Source: Croceitalea sp.
Lineage (GTDB): Bacteria; Bacteroidota; Bacteroidia; Flavobacteriales; Flavobacteriaceae
Reading direction: 5' to 3'
DNA: 62,902 nucleotides
Assembly (NCBI GenBank): GCA_013001145.1
Contig: JABDND010000041.1
Span: forward strand, 1 to 62,902
A model generated the notes under the pieces. That model was given only the letters and a program-made list of their open reading frames with translations, searched no databases and was not told the origin of the DNA. The translations under genes and the position numbers were made by a program. This document shows, in pieces, positions 43,100-51,394 of this stretch. Every line of letters begins with the position of its first letter. The stretch's first letter is position 1.

Positions 43100-43852
43100 C
43101 TAATTACTGTTGATATGATAATTGGCATCCTTTAGGGTGTCATTGATAACGTTCTTAAAAAGGTGGGTTTGAAAATAAAGTGCCATGTTCACTCTGTCGT
43201 AATTGTTATGGGCAATATGGTTTTTCATGTACCCTATTTCCACCTTAATACCTTTGGCGATTTTTTGACCAAAACCTACATAGAAACGATTTTGATTAAT
43301 ATGAGTCTGGGAAAAGTCAAAAAAGAGCTCATCAAAAGCCTTGAGATATTGGTTTGGACCAATTGGGTGCGCTACTTGTAAGCGATAGCGAAATCTGTTA
43401 TTGTAGGTTCGGTCTTGATTTTCAATCCATCTGTGCTCCATTCGCAGTCTTTGGGTAAAGGCAAATCTATTGACATTTGTTTTGTGCTGATATTGCTCAT
43501 AGATCCAAAATTGTGTGGTCAGCGCATCGGGGTCACTGTGGTCAAAAGGCTGCGAATCTAAATGAACCAAACCAAGGCTAATATCATTGAATGTATTGAA
43601 GTGAAAGGTAATACCCGATCTCAATAATCCAAATTCTGTGCTTTCATACATGTTATAGGAACGTAGTATGCCCTCGGTCGTAACTGACCACTGACGGTTT
43701 AGGGCATTTTCACCAGAGATGACAACCCAAGTGCCAGTGGCATCCTCTAAAGATTGTTGCGCAAAAGAGAATAAAATAGAACTAAAGAATAAAACAAATA
43801 AATAGCTTCTTACTAACTTGTTTGGTGCCGATTTTAATGATTTTTCACTCAT
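43100..43852 (-). CDS. DUF2490 outer-membrane protein
   Basis: Exported protein with a signal peptide (about 14-34, YLFVLFFSSILFSFAQQ) and a C-terminal barrel-like pattern of alternating aromatic strands typical of DUF2490 (TGTWVVISGENALNRQWSVTTE, FTQRLRMEHRW, NRFRYRLQVAHPIG, YVGFGQKIAKGIKVEIGYMKNH). The downstream ATG (MSEKSLKS) is taken as start because the upstream one would shorten the leader to the Crp/Fnr box to below that of the other genes. 250 residues. Function of the family is unknown. Divergent from the USP-SLC13 operon and upstream of tonB, from which it is separated by the tonB promoter. Confidence 0.85.
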   Translation of the reverse strand: MSEKSLKSAPNKLVRSYLFVLFFSSILFSFAQQSLEDATGTWVVISGENALNRQWSVTTEGILRSYNMYESTEFGLLRSGITFHFNTFNDISLGLVHLDSQPFDHSDPDALTTQFWIYEQYQHKTNVNRFAFTQRLRMEHRWIENQDRTYNNRFRYRLQVAHPIGPNQYLKAFDELFFDFSQTHINQNRFYVGFGQKIAKGIKVEIGYMKNHIAHNNYDRVNMALYFQTHLFKNVINDTLKDANYHINSN

Positions 43853-43900
43853 TTCTTTCAATGAAAGGCGCAAGTTCAGCAGTATACCCTTTGAAAAGAA

Positions 43901-43912
43901 TGATAATTGTCA
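43901..43912 (-). promoter_or_regulatory. Crp/Fnr-type box, probably for the DUF2490 gene
   Basis: Minus strand TGACAATTATCA. At the expected 23-nt distance only GAACTTGC is found, a poor -7 match, but the following leader (17 nt) fits the pattern. Weaker member of the set. Confidence 0.5.
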
Positions 43913-43956
43913 TTTTAACGGAACAAGCATCAATTTCTTAAAGTATTCCATAAAAC

Positions 43957-43999
43957 TGACTTCTGTCATGTTTTACCTGATGGTCTCAGGTTACTTTTG
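43957..43999 (+). promoter_or_regulatory. Crp/Fnr box plus -7 promoter module, USP-SLC13-pckA-pfk
   Basis: TGACTTCTGTCA, 23-nt spacer starting TGTTTTA, TACTTTTG (exact consensus), and 38 nt to the USP start. Confidence 0.83.
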
Positions 44000-44037
44000 A
44001 ACTGAATTAATATTCCAATCAAAATAATTCACTAGGT

Positions 44038-44829
44038 ATGAGCAACATTAAAAAGATTTTAGTCCCTTTTGACTATTCAGAACCCGCAATCAACGCCCTG
44101 GATTATGCCCTAAATTTTGCAGGGTATCAGCGCCCCATCGAAGTCGTCGCATTACAGGTAACTCAAAAAGAAATGAAAGATTCTGAAAAAGTTGAGGCGA
44201 ATGAAGAATTTAAAAAAATTGTAAAATCATTAAACAAACGCACCCATAAACCACCCCGATTAGTCTTGCTTTCGGGTGATTTGATTGATACCATACTTAA
44301 GGCTCAAAATGATCAAAAGATTGAATTGACCATAATGGGTACGATGGGCGATAGTCAAGCCAACGAAGCTTTGACGAATGCCTCTAGACTGGTATTGGAG
44401 GCAAAAGGGCCAGTAATCACAGTACCTTACGGTTGTGAAATTACTTTGCCCAAACAGATTTCCCTTGTATTAGGCAAAGAAGAAATAGAACGCCCTAAAG
44501 TGTTGTCCACCTTGTTGGATATTGCCCGTATGTTCAATGCAAAGGTACATGTGCTTACTATCTACAAAGAATCCATTTATAAAGAAGAGGCCGTAGTCGA
44601 AAGTAATGAAGACACCCTCGAATATTACTTAGAACATTTTTACGCTGAACACAACTTCTCAAAAAATGAGGATATAGAAAAAGGTATTCTTGATTACATC
44701 AATGATAAGGGCATTGAACTGCTTGCCATTCTGCCCCGTAATCATGCTCAAAAAACAAAGGCGTCTGAGGGTAGGCTAACAAAGTTATTGACCTTGCATT
44801 CAACGGTTCCGGTTTTGACATTGGATTAA
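44038..44829 (+). CDS. Universal stress protein, two-domain
   Basis: 263 residues. The first USP domain opens KKILVPFDYSEPAINALDYA and has the loop IMGTMGDSQANEALTNASRLVLEAKGPVITVP, in which the usual glycine spacing is altered. The second half is degenerate and lacks a nucleotide loop, so any ATP binding is doubtful. First gene of a likely four-gene operon (gaps of 17, 21 and 14 nt to the next starts) that also contains pckA and pfk, driven by a Crp/Fnr-type promoter. Confidence 0.86.
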   Translation: MSNIKKILVPFDYSEPAINALDYALNFAGYQRPIEVVALQVTQKEMKDSEKVEANEEFKKIVKSLNKRTHKPPRLVLLSGDLIDTILKAQNDQKIELTIMGTMGDSQANEALTNASRLVLEAKGPVITVPYGCEITLPKQISLVLGKEEIERPKVLSTLLDIARMFNAKVHVLTIYKESIYKEEAVVESNEDTLEYYLEHFYAEHNFSKNEDIEKGILDYINDKGIELLAILPRNHAQKTKASEGRLTKLLTLHSTVPVLTLD

Positions 44830-44846
44830 TTTTCTATAGAACAACA

Positions 44847-46685
44847 ATGACAATACTGCTCGTTATTCTTACAGTCACCATTTTACTTTTTGTATGGGGA
44901 AAATTTCCACCAGATGTCGTGGCCCTCATCTCTATGTTGACTTTGTATTTGTTCGGTATTCTTAATATCGAAGAGGCATTGAGTGGCTTTAGCAATCCTA
45001 CGGTAATTATGATTGCGGCACTATTCATTATTGGTGAAGGTCTTTCTCGCACTGGATGGACCGCTATTGCTGGGCAACGATTTGTAAGCTGGGCCGGCAA
45101 GAGTGTTCCAAAACTATTGGTCATAGTAACCTTGGGCGCAAGTATTTTGTCTGGCTTTGTAAGCAACACCGGTACTGTGGCTGCCTTGCTCCCAGTAACG
45201 GTATCGGCCGCTTGGAGCGCAGGTACGCTCCCATCTAAATTGTTGATGCCCGTGGCTTTTGGTTCTAATACAGGCGGTCTCTTGACCTTAACCGGTACAC
45301 CGCCCAATATTATTGCCAGCAATACTTTGATCGAAAACAATTTTGAGGGATTTTCATTCTTTGAATTCGCCTTGATCGGCTTGCCGTTGTTGGTCATCAC
45401 CATCATCTACTTTAGGTATTTGGGTTATCGATTATTGCCCAAGCGTAAGACAGAAAATCGACCGGCCAATATTGAAGCCGAAATGCACAAATGGATAGAG
45501 AATTATAGTATTGGAGATAATCTTTATCGCCTAAGAATACGATCCATGTCACCTTTGATCAACACAAAAATTGGCGATTGGAATTTTGAAGATGACCATC
45601 AAATATCGGTTATGCGATTAAGAAGAAGGCATCCGAGCCCCTTGCAACAACGTGTACCACAATTTGTTGAGTTGCCAGACCCTGAAACTGAAATGCGATA
45701 TCATGACATTATCACCGTTAAGGGCACGCCCGAAGATGTGGATAGTTTGGTATTGAAATTTCAATTGGGGGTCATACCCACAGAACCTCAAACCGACACC
45801 CTCAAGAATGAATTTATAAATCTTGAAGTGGGTATGGCAGAGATGCTCATAACGCCACAGTCAGTTTTTGTGGGCAAAACCATCAATTTGGGCAATTATT
45901 TAAAACAAACCGGGGTACAATTGTTGGCAGCATCAAGAAATAACAAGCCCCTCAAAGGAAAGATTAAAATCGAAGCCGGAGATGCCTTCGTAATTCGTGG
46001 CCCATGGGAAAATATAGAAAACTTAAAATCATTGTATGAGAACGTGGTTATTTCAGGTAGCCCTGAAGCCATGTCAAAAAATGTCGCTTCCCTTAATTTT
46101 AGAAGTTATATTGCTCTAGGTACATTGGTATTGATGATTTTTCTTTTAGTATTCAATATTCTGCCCGGTGCCATAGCCGCATTGGTCTGCGCAGGTATCA
46201 TGATGTTAACACGTTGTGTTCCCATTTCAAAGGCCTATAAAGGAATAAGCTGGACCAGTGTGGTCATGATAGCGGCCATGATACCCATGGGAGTTGCCCT
46301 TCAAAAAACAGGTTTGGCTCAAATTGCCGCCAATGCTTTGGTCGAAAACCTTGGTCGAATACACCCTACAGCTTTATTGGCAGGAATCTTTTTGTTGACG
46401 ACAGGCTTGAGCCAGACCATCAATAATTCGGCAACAGCAGTATTAATGGCGCCTATAGCATTGATAGCAGCAACTTCATTGGGAGCTTCTCCCAAACCTT
46501 TTTTGATAACAGTGGCCATTAGTGCTTCAACGGCATTTTTGACACCTGTTGGAACGACAACTAACGCCATGGTATTATCCGCTGGCGGTTATACTTTTTT
46601 AGATTATGTGAGAGTAGGGGGTCCTTTACTTTTTATATTTTTTATAACTACAGTAGTACTGGTACCACTTATTTGGAATTTTTAA
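44847..46685 (+). CDS. SLC13/DASS-type anion transporter with two RCK_C domains
   Basis: Inner-membrane permease of the divalent-anion:sodium symporter superfamily, candidate substrates being sulfate or dicarboxylates. About eleven helices surround two cytoplasmic RCK_C (TrkA-C) domains at residues about 210-400. The two SNT-like re-entrant motifs are SNTGTVAALLPVTV plus LTGTPPNIIASNTL in the first half and NNSATAVLMAPIAL plus LTPVGTTTNAMVL in the second, as in SLC13-type carriers. 612 residues is normal for the RCK-containing class. Location next to pckA would suit C4-dicarboxylate movement, but this subgroup more often handles sulfate. Confidence 0.87.
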   Translation: MTILLVILTVTILLFVWGKFPPDVVALISMLTLYLFGILNIEEALSGFSNPTVIMIAALFIIGEGLSRTGWTAIAGQRFVSWAGKSVPKLLVIVTLGASILSGFVSNTGTVAALLPVTVSAAWSAGTLPSKLLMPVAFGSNTGGLLTLTGTPPNIIASNTLIENNFEGFSFFEFALIGLPLLVITIIYFRYLGYRLLPKRKTENRPANIEAEMHKWIENYSIGDNLYRLRIRSMSPLINTKIGDWNFEDDHQISVMRLRRRHPSPLQQRVPQFVELPDPETEMRYHDIITVKGTPEDVDSLVLKFQLGVIPTEPQTDTLKNEFINLEVGMAEMLITPQSVFVGKTINLGNYLKQTGVQLLAASRNNKPLKGKIKIEAGDAFVIRGPWENIENLKSLYENVVISGSPEAMSKNVASLNFRSYIALGTLVLMIFLLVFNILPGAIAALVCAGIMMLTRCVPISKAYKGISWTSVVMIAAMIPMGVALQKTGLAQIAANALVENLGRIHPTALLAGIFLLTTGLSQTINNSATAVLMAPIALIAATSLGASPKPFLITVAISASTAFLTPVGTTTNAMVLSAGGYTFLDYVRVGGPLLFIFFITTVVLVPLIWNF

Positions 46686-46706
46686 TAAATTATAAACAGC
46701 AATATT

Positions 46707-48335
46707 ATGAGCAACCTTATGGAAAAATCAAAAACATTAAAAAAATACGGTCTTCAAAGTACCAAGGTACATTGGAACTTAAGTGCTGAAACATTGCAAA
46801 AAATGACCGTTGAAAAAGGAATGGGCGTCGAATCTGAAAATGGCACTTTGGCAATCAATACTGGAAAATTTACAGGGCGTTCACCTAAAGATCGCTTTTT
46901 GGTCAAAGATGAATATACCAAAGACAAAATTTGGTGGGGACGTATCAACAAACCCATTTCACCTGAAAATTTTGATAAACTTCAAGATGAAGTGGTGAAG
47001 TATCTTTCAGGTAAAGAGATTTATGTGCGGGATGCTGCCGTTTGTGCCGACCCCAGGTACACCATGAACGTTCGAACGGTTACTGAATTTCCCTGGTCGA
47101 ACTATTTCATCAAAAACATGTTCTTAAGGCTCTCTGAAGATGAGTTGAAAGATTTTGAGGAAGAATGGTTGGTGTTGTGTGCGCCTGGTTATCAATGCCC
47201 CAATCCTAAAGAATTTGGAATCATAGCAGGAAATTTCTCCATATTGAACTGGACGAAAAAAGTGGCTCTTGTAGGAGGATCTGAATACCCTGGTGAAATG
47301 AAAAAAGGAATTTTTACCGCATTGAACTTTGTTTTGCCTGTTGAAAAGAATGTGTTGCCCATGCACTGTTCAGCAAACGTTGGTGAAGATGGGGATACAG
47401 CCATATACTTTGGACTTTCAGGTACGGGCAAAACTACCTTGTCTGCTGATCCAGAACGTAAATTGATTGGTGATGATGAACATGGCTGGACCGCTGAAAA
47501 TACCATATTTAACTTTGAAGGTGGTTGTTATGCCAAGGTCATTGATCTAACCGAAGAAAAAGAACCGGATATTTATAGAGCAATCAGACCAGGAGCCCTT
47601 TTGGAAAATGTTGTGTTTAAAGAAGGTACCAAAGAAGTAGATTATTTTGATAGCAGCATTACCCAAAACACAAGGGTAAGTTATCCATTGGAACATATTG
47701 ATAACATTCAGATTCCTTCGTATGCCGAAAATCCCAAAAACATCTTCTTTCTAACCTGTGATGCGTTTGGGGTATTGCCACCAGTAGCAAAATTGACTCC
47801 TGGTCAAGCGGCTTATCACTTTATATCGGGTTATACGGCAAAAGTAGCAGGTACAGAAGCTGGTATTACAGAGCCTGTACCCTCGTTTTCTGCATGTTTT
47901 GGAGAACCATTTATGCCTTTGCACCCTACTGTTTATGCTGAAATGTTAAGCAAAAAAATGACTGAGGCAGGTGTCAATGTATGGTTGATAAACACAGGAT
48001 GGAGCGGTGGTCCCTATGGAGTTGGTTCTCGAATTAAATTAAAGTATACAAGAGCCATGATTTCTGCAATTTTAAAGGGAGAATTGGAAACTGTAGATTA
48101 CGATGTTCACCCTATTTTTGGATTGCATATGCCCAAATATTGTCCTGGCGTACCCACTGAAATATTGGACCCCATGAATACCTGGTTGCAAAAAGGTGGA
48201 TATGTTAGTAAAGCAATACAATTGGCACATTCATTCCATTTAAATTTTGATAAGTTTGCCAGTGAGGCTTCAGAGGAAATCCTTAATGGAGGTCCACTAA
48301 TTGACTCGCATCATAGTTTAACTGAGCATATATAA
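46707..48335 (+). CDS. pckA: Phosphoenolpyruvate carboxykinase (ATP)
   Basis: Interconverts oxaloacetate + ATP with PEP + CO2 + ADP. Motifs in order: NTGKFTGRSPKDRFLV, GGSEYPGEMKKG (substrate loop), the P-loop-like FGLSGTGKTTLSADP, kinase 2 motif GDDEHGW, and NTGWSGGPYGVGSRIKL near the C-terminus. 542 residues is typical. In anaerobic Bacteroidota PEPCK can run in the carboxylating, ATP-forming direction to feed succinate formation; its placement behind a Crp/Fnr-type promoter fits that, as an inference. Operon with USP, SLC13 and pfk. Confidence 0.97.
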   Translation: MSNLMEKSKTLKKYGLQSTKVHWNLSAETLQKMTVEKGMGVESENGTLAINTGKFTGRSPKDRFLVKDEYTKDKIWWGRINKPISPENFDKLQDEVVKYLSGKEIYVRDAAVCADPRYTMNVRTVTEFPWSNYFIKNMFLRLSEDELKDFEEEWLVLCAPGYQCPNPKEFGIIAGNFSILNWTKKVALVGGSEYPGEMKKGIFTALNFVLPVEKNVLPMHCSANVGEDGDTAIYFGLSGTGKTTLSADPERKLIGDDEHGWTAENTIFNFEGGCYAKVIDLTEEKEPDIYRAIRPGALLENVVFKEGTKEVDYFDSSITQNTRVSYPLEHIDNIQIPSYAENPKNIFFLTCDAFGVLPPVAKLTPGQAAYHFISGYTAKVAGTEAGITEPVPSFSACFGEPFMPLHPTVYAEMLSKKMTEAGVNVWLINTGWSGGPYGVGSRIKLKYTRAMISAILKGELETVDYDVHPIFGLHMPKYCPGVPTEILDPMNTWLQKGGYVSKAIQLAHSFHLNFDKFASEASEEILNGGPLIDSHHSLTEHI

Positions 48336-48349
48336 CCAATTGGAGTACT

Positions 48350-49663
48350 GTGAGTAAATTGACACCATTTCAAATTGAAAAATTGGGATTATCTAAGATA
48401 AAATCTCCCCTGCAATTAAGTACGGTCAGGGGAGATAACATCTTTAATTTTATTGATGATAATGATAAATTGGTTTATGACCTATCAATGGAAAATTATA
48501 ACCAATGTCTTTCGAAAAACGAAGAGCCTCCCTGTATGGAGAAAGCAGGGCCACGGCAGCACATCTATTTTGCTCCCGAGAAAACAACGGCTGCTATTGT
48601 TACATGTGGAGGCTTATGTCCTGGGGTAAACAATGTAATACGAGGGGTGGTCATGGCCCTTTATTATTTTTATGGTGTTAAAAGAATTTTGGGTGTGCCC
48701 TATGGTTATGAAGGATTAAACCCTGATATGGGCCACGGTTTTATAGAGCTCACCCCTGATAAAGTCAAAGACATTCATCAATTTGGTGGAACCATTTTAG
48801 GATCTTCAAGAGGAGCACAAAGTGTCTCAACTATGGTAGATACCCTTGTGGCCAATAACATTAATATGCTCTTTACCATAGGAGGTGACGGCACATTAAA
48901 GGGAGCCAATGCCATAGGTGATGAAATCAAAAAACGAGGTTTGGATATCGCTATAGTCGGTATTCCAAAGACCATAGACAATGATATTGACATTATTGAT
49001 AAATCTTTCGGATTTGAAACTTCCTTTGATGTGGCCAGTCCAATATTGAGGGATGCACATAATGAAGCTACAGGCGCTTATAATGGTATTGCCATAATTA
49101 AATTGATGGGTCGGGATAGCGGCTTTATAGCAGCATCGGCCTCATTGGCCATGCCCGTGGTCAATTTTGTGCTGGTACCTGAGTCGGCCTTTGAATTATA
49201 TGGCGAAAATGGTTTTTTGGAACAACTTAAAAAGCGTTTAAAACAAAAACACCATGCGGTCATTGTGGTTGCTGAGGGGGCGGGACAGCACTTACTTGAA
49301 GATGGAAACAAGGAGAAAGATGCCTCAGGTAATATTAAGCATAAGGATATTGGCCTGTTTTTAAAAGAAACCATTAAGACCTATTTGGCCGATACCCAGA
49401 ACACCATTAAATATATAGACCCAAGTTATATTATTCGAAGCGCCGCTGCCAATTCAAGTGACAGTGTCTTTTGTAGTGGCTTGGCCTATCATGCCGTACA
49501 TGGTGCCTTAGCTGGAAAAACCAATTTTGTGATAGGCAAGGTAAATGACAAATTTGTTTATTTGCCCATTGCAGCGGTGACTACAAAACGGAAGAAAATA
49601 GATTTGGAAAGCGAGTTTTGGTTTGCCGTTCTACAAAGTACCGGACAACCTTTTAAAATGTAA
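48350..49663 (+). CDS. 6-phosphofructokinase, ATP type by motif
   Basis: Phosphorylates fructose-6-phosphate. Begins with GTG, with GGAG seven bases before it, 14 nt after pckA. Motifs: CGGLCPGVNNVIRG, the phosphoryl-donor site GGDGTLKGANA (Gly in GGDGT favours ATP; PPi enzymes have GGDDT), the substrate site PKTIDNDIDI with the catalytic Asp, and LMGRDSGFIA. 437 residues and the long N-terminal extension place it with the plant/trypanosomatid-type (group III-like) PFKs. Last gene of the operon, closed by a strong terminator. Co-expression with PEPCK joins glycolytic flow to the PEP-oxaloacetate node. Confidence 0.9.
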   Translation: MSKLTPFQIEKLGLSKIKSPLQLSTVRGDNIFNFIDDNDKLVYDLSMENYNQCLSKNEEPPCMEKAGPRQHIYFAPEKTTAAIVTCGGLCPGVNNVIRGVVMALYYFYGVKRILGVPYGYEGLNPDMGHGFIELTPDKVKDIHQFGGTILGSSRGAQSVSTMVDTLVANNINMLFTIGGDGTLKGANAIGDEIKKRGLDIAIVGIPKTIDNDIDIIDKSFGFETSFDVASPILRDAHNEATGAYNGIAIIKLMGRDSGFIAASASLAMPVVNFVLVPESAFELYGENGFLEQLKKRLKQKHHAVIVVAEGAGQHLLEDGNKEKDASGNIKHKDIGLFLKETIKTYLADTQNTIKYIDPSYIIRSAAANSSDSVFCSGLAYHAVHGALAGKTNFVIGKVNDKFVYLPIAAVTTKRKKIDLESEFWFAVLQSTGQPFKM

Positions 49664-49677
49664 ATCCAAGTATTAAA

Positions 49678-49700
49678 AAACCCCTTTCTTAAAGGGGTTT
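49678..49700 (+). terminator. Terminator of the USP-SLC13-pckA-pfk operon
   Basis: AAACCCCTTT / AAAGGGGTTT, a ten-base perfect stem with a three-base loop, 14 nt after the pfk stop, with T-rich sequence beyond. Confidence 0.87.
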
Positions 49701-49730
49701 GGTTTTTCATGATAGTGTTGGTTGAATATT

Positions 49731-49862
49731 TTATTCGATTATACCGATTAAATCAAGTAGTATAAAAACAGGTATGGCTATCAAAATGCCCACAAGGGCA
49801 AAAACCATGATTCTTAAAAAACCGACCAACATTCTATCAAATAGTGTAATGTGTTGTGCCAT
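49731..49862 (-). CDS. Possible 43-residue single-span membrane protein
   Basis: Too short for the ORF track. The minus-strand ORF reads MAQHITLFDRMLVGFLRIMV and continues FALVGILIAIPVFILLDLIG, i.e. a positively flanked hydrophobic stretch of about 25 residues with a short tail ending GIIE. ATG start, TAA stop, A-rich leader (GAAAATAAATGATT). Evidence for being real is the membrane-protein composition and that it fills an otherwise empty 322-nt gap; there is no known family. It ends 31 bases from the pfk terminator. Treat as hypothetical. Confidence 0.45.
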   Translation of the reverse strand: MAQHITLFDRMLVGFLRIMVFALVGILIAIPVFILLDLIGIIE

Positions 49863-49985
49863 AATCATTTATTTTCATTCAATGTACGTAATTCGCCTGA
49901 AATTTCCATGAGAAGTAGGGGGTATATTCGACTAAAAGGGGTATTTCGGCTTTGTTTTACAACAATTATCACAATACGACTTAGC

Positions 49986-51362
49986 CTATCTTTTACTCAT
50001 CCGTTTCGCTAAATCTTCCAATGACACACCTTTTGTCTCTGGCATAATAAAAATCACGAATAATAATTGAAGCACCATCATCACTGAAAAGAATATAAAT
50101 ATGGGCCATGGATTATCATTAAAAATACCTATTTCACTATCCAAAAAAGTAGGTGTAAGCAAGGTGATCAAAGCAGCAAAGACCCAATGTGTGCCGGTGC
50201 CCCAAGATTGCCCGTAAGCGCGCACCTTATTAGGAAATATCTCTGAGATAAACACCCAAATTACTGCGCCTTGCCCTATGGCATGCGAGGCTATGAAAAT
50301 TAATATGAAGGTTAATAGTAAAATAGAACTGGCGCCAGTGTAAAAACACCAGCCTACCATCGCCAAGCTCAAGATGTATCCTATGGAACCCAAATACATC
50401 AACTGTTTACGACCCAAACGGTCAATCAAGGCAATGCCCACAAAAGTGAAAATCAAATTAATGACACCAATAGAAATAGAACTGAACAACGACTCACCAG
50501 AGGCCAAACCCGCACGCTCCAAAATTTCTGGAGCGTAATAAAGCACAAAATTGATGCCTGAAAGTTGGTTGAAAAAAGCAAGTAAAAAGGCTAAAAAAAG
50601 AGGTTTACTATAGTTGCCAGAAAACAGTTTTTCGGTTTTAATGGTTACTGAACGCTCCAATGATTGTTTAATGTCTTTCAGTCGTTCGATGGCATTTTCT
50701 TTGCTCAAACCAAGTGATAGCAGAGCCCGCTCAGCAGTGAGGTCATCCTTGCCTTTCATCAAAAGCCATCTGGGACTGTTTGGTATCTTGAGTACAAGAA
50801 CTATGTAAATCAAAGCAGGTAGGCCTTCAATGCCCAGCATCCATCGCCATGCCACTTCGTATGAAAATACTATACCTATTAAATAATTGGAGATGAAAGC
50901 AATCAATATTCCAAAAACGATGTTGAATTGGTACATTGCAGTTAATCTACCGCGATTATCCGGACTGGAAATCTCTGAAATATAAATTGGTGCGGCGACC
51001 GAAGATGCACCTACACCAACACCGCCAATAAATCTAAAAAAGGAAAAGCTAAACGGTTCTGGTGCAATTGCTGAACCTACGGCAGATGCCAAATACAGAA
51101 CGCCGATCCAAAATAGCGTTTTTTTACGGCCATATTTGTCACATGGCACACCACCAATAAGAGAACCGAGCACTGTACCCCATAATGCCATGGACATAAT
51201 AAAAATACCATGAAAGGTAAAAATGGAATCGCCTAAGAACCAATTTGTACCCCAAAGTTCTTTGATTGGCTGGTTCGCCCCACTTATTACCACGGTGTCA
51301 AATCCGAATAAAAAACCCGCCAAGGCAGCGGTCAGTGAAATCCTCAAAATTCGTTTATCCAT
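49986..51362 (-). CDS. Sugar porter (MFS), xylose/galactose-type
   Basis: Twelve-helix proton-coupled sugar transporter. Family signatures: GFLFGFDTVVISGA in helix 1, GGVPCDKYGRKKTLF between helices 2 and 3, RFIGGVGVGASSVAAPIYIS (helix 4 with the sugar-transport pattern), PNSPRWLLMKGK after helix 6, LSGINFVLYYAPEI in helix 7, DRLGRKQLM between 8 and 9, and the C-terminal PETKGVSLEDL. 458 residues. 32 nt behind kdtA on the same strand, so perhaps co-transcribed. Substrate (xylose, glucose, arabinose) cannot be told. Confidence 0.92.
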   Translation of the reverse strand: MDKRILRISLTAALAGFLFGFDTVVISGANQPIKELWGTNWFLGDSIFTFHGIFIMSMALWGTVLGSLIGGVPCDKYGRKKTLFWIGVLYLASAVGSAIAPEPFSFSFFRFIGGVGVGASSVAAPIYISEISSPDNRGRLTAMYQFNIVFGILIAFISNYLIGIVFSYEVAWRWMLGIEGLPALIYIVLVLKIPNSPRWLLMKGKDDLTAERALLSLGLSKENAIERLKDIKQSLERSVTIKTEKLFSGNYSKPLFLAFLLAFFNQLSGINFVLYYAPEILERAGLASGESLFSSISIGVINLIFTFVGIALIDRLGRKQLMYLGSIGYILSLAMVGWCFYTGASSILLLTFILIFIASHAIGQGAVIWVFISEIFPNKVRAYGQSWGTGTHWVFAALITLLTPTFLDSEIGIFNDNPWPIFIFFSVMMVLQLLFVIFIMPETKGVSLEDLAKRMSKR

Positions 51363-51394
51363 GGTTGGTCAATTTTGCTAAAGCTATAGAAAAA

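Noticed and set aside
44834-45406. 190-residue minus-strand ORF opposite the SLC13 gene
   Set aside because: It is the mirror image of a conserved transporter, has low-complexity composition and no recognisable domain.
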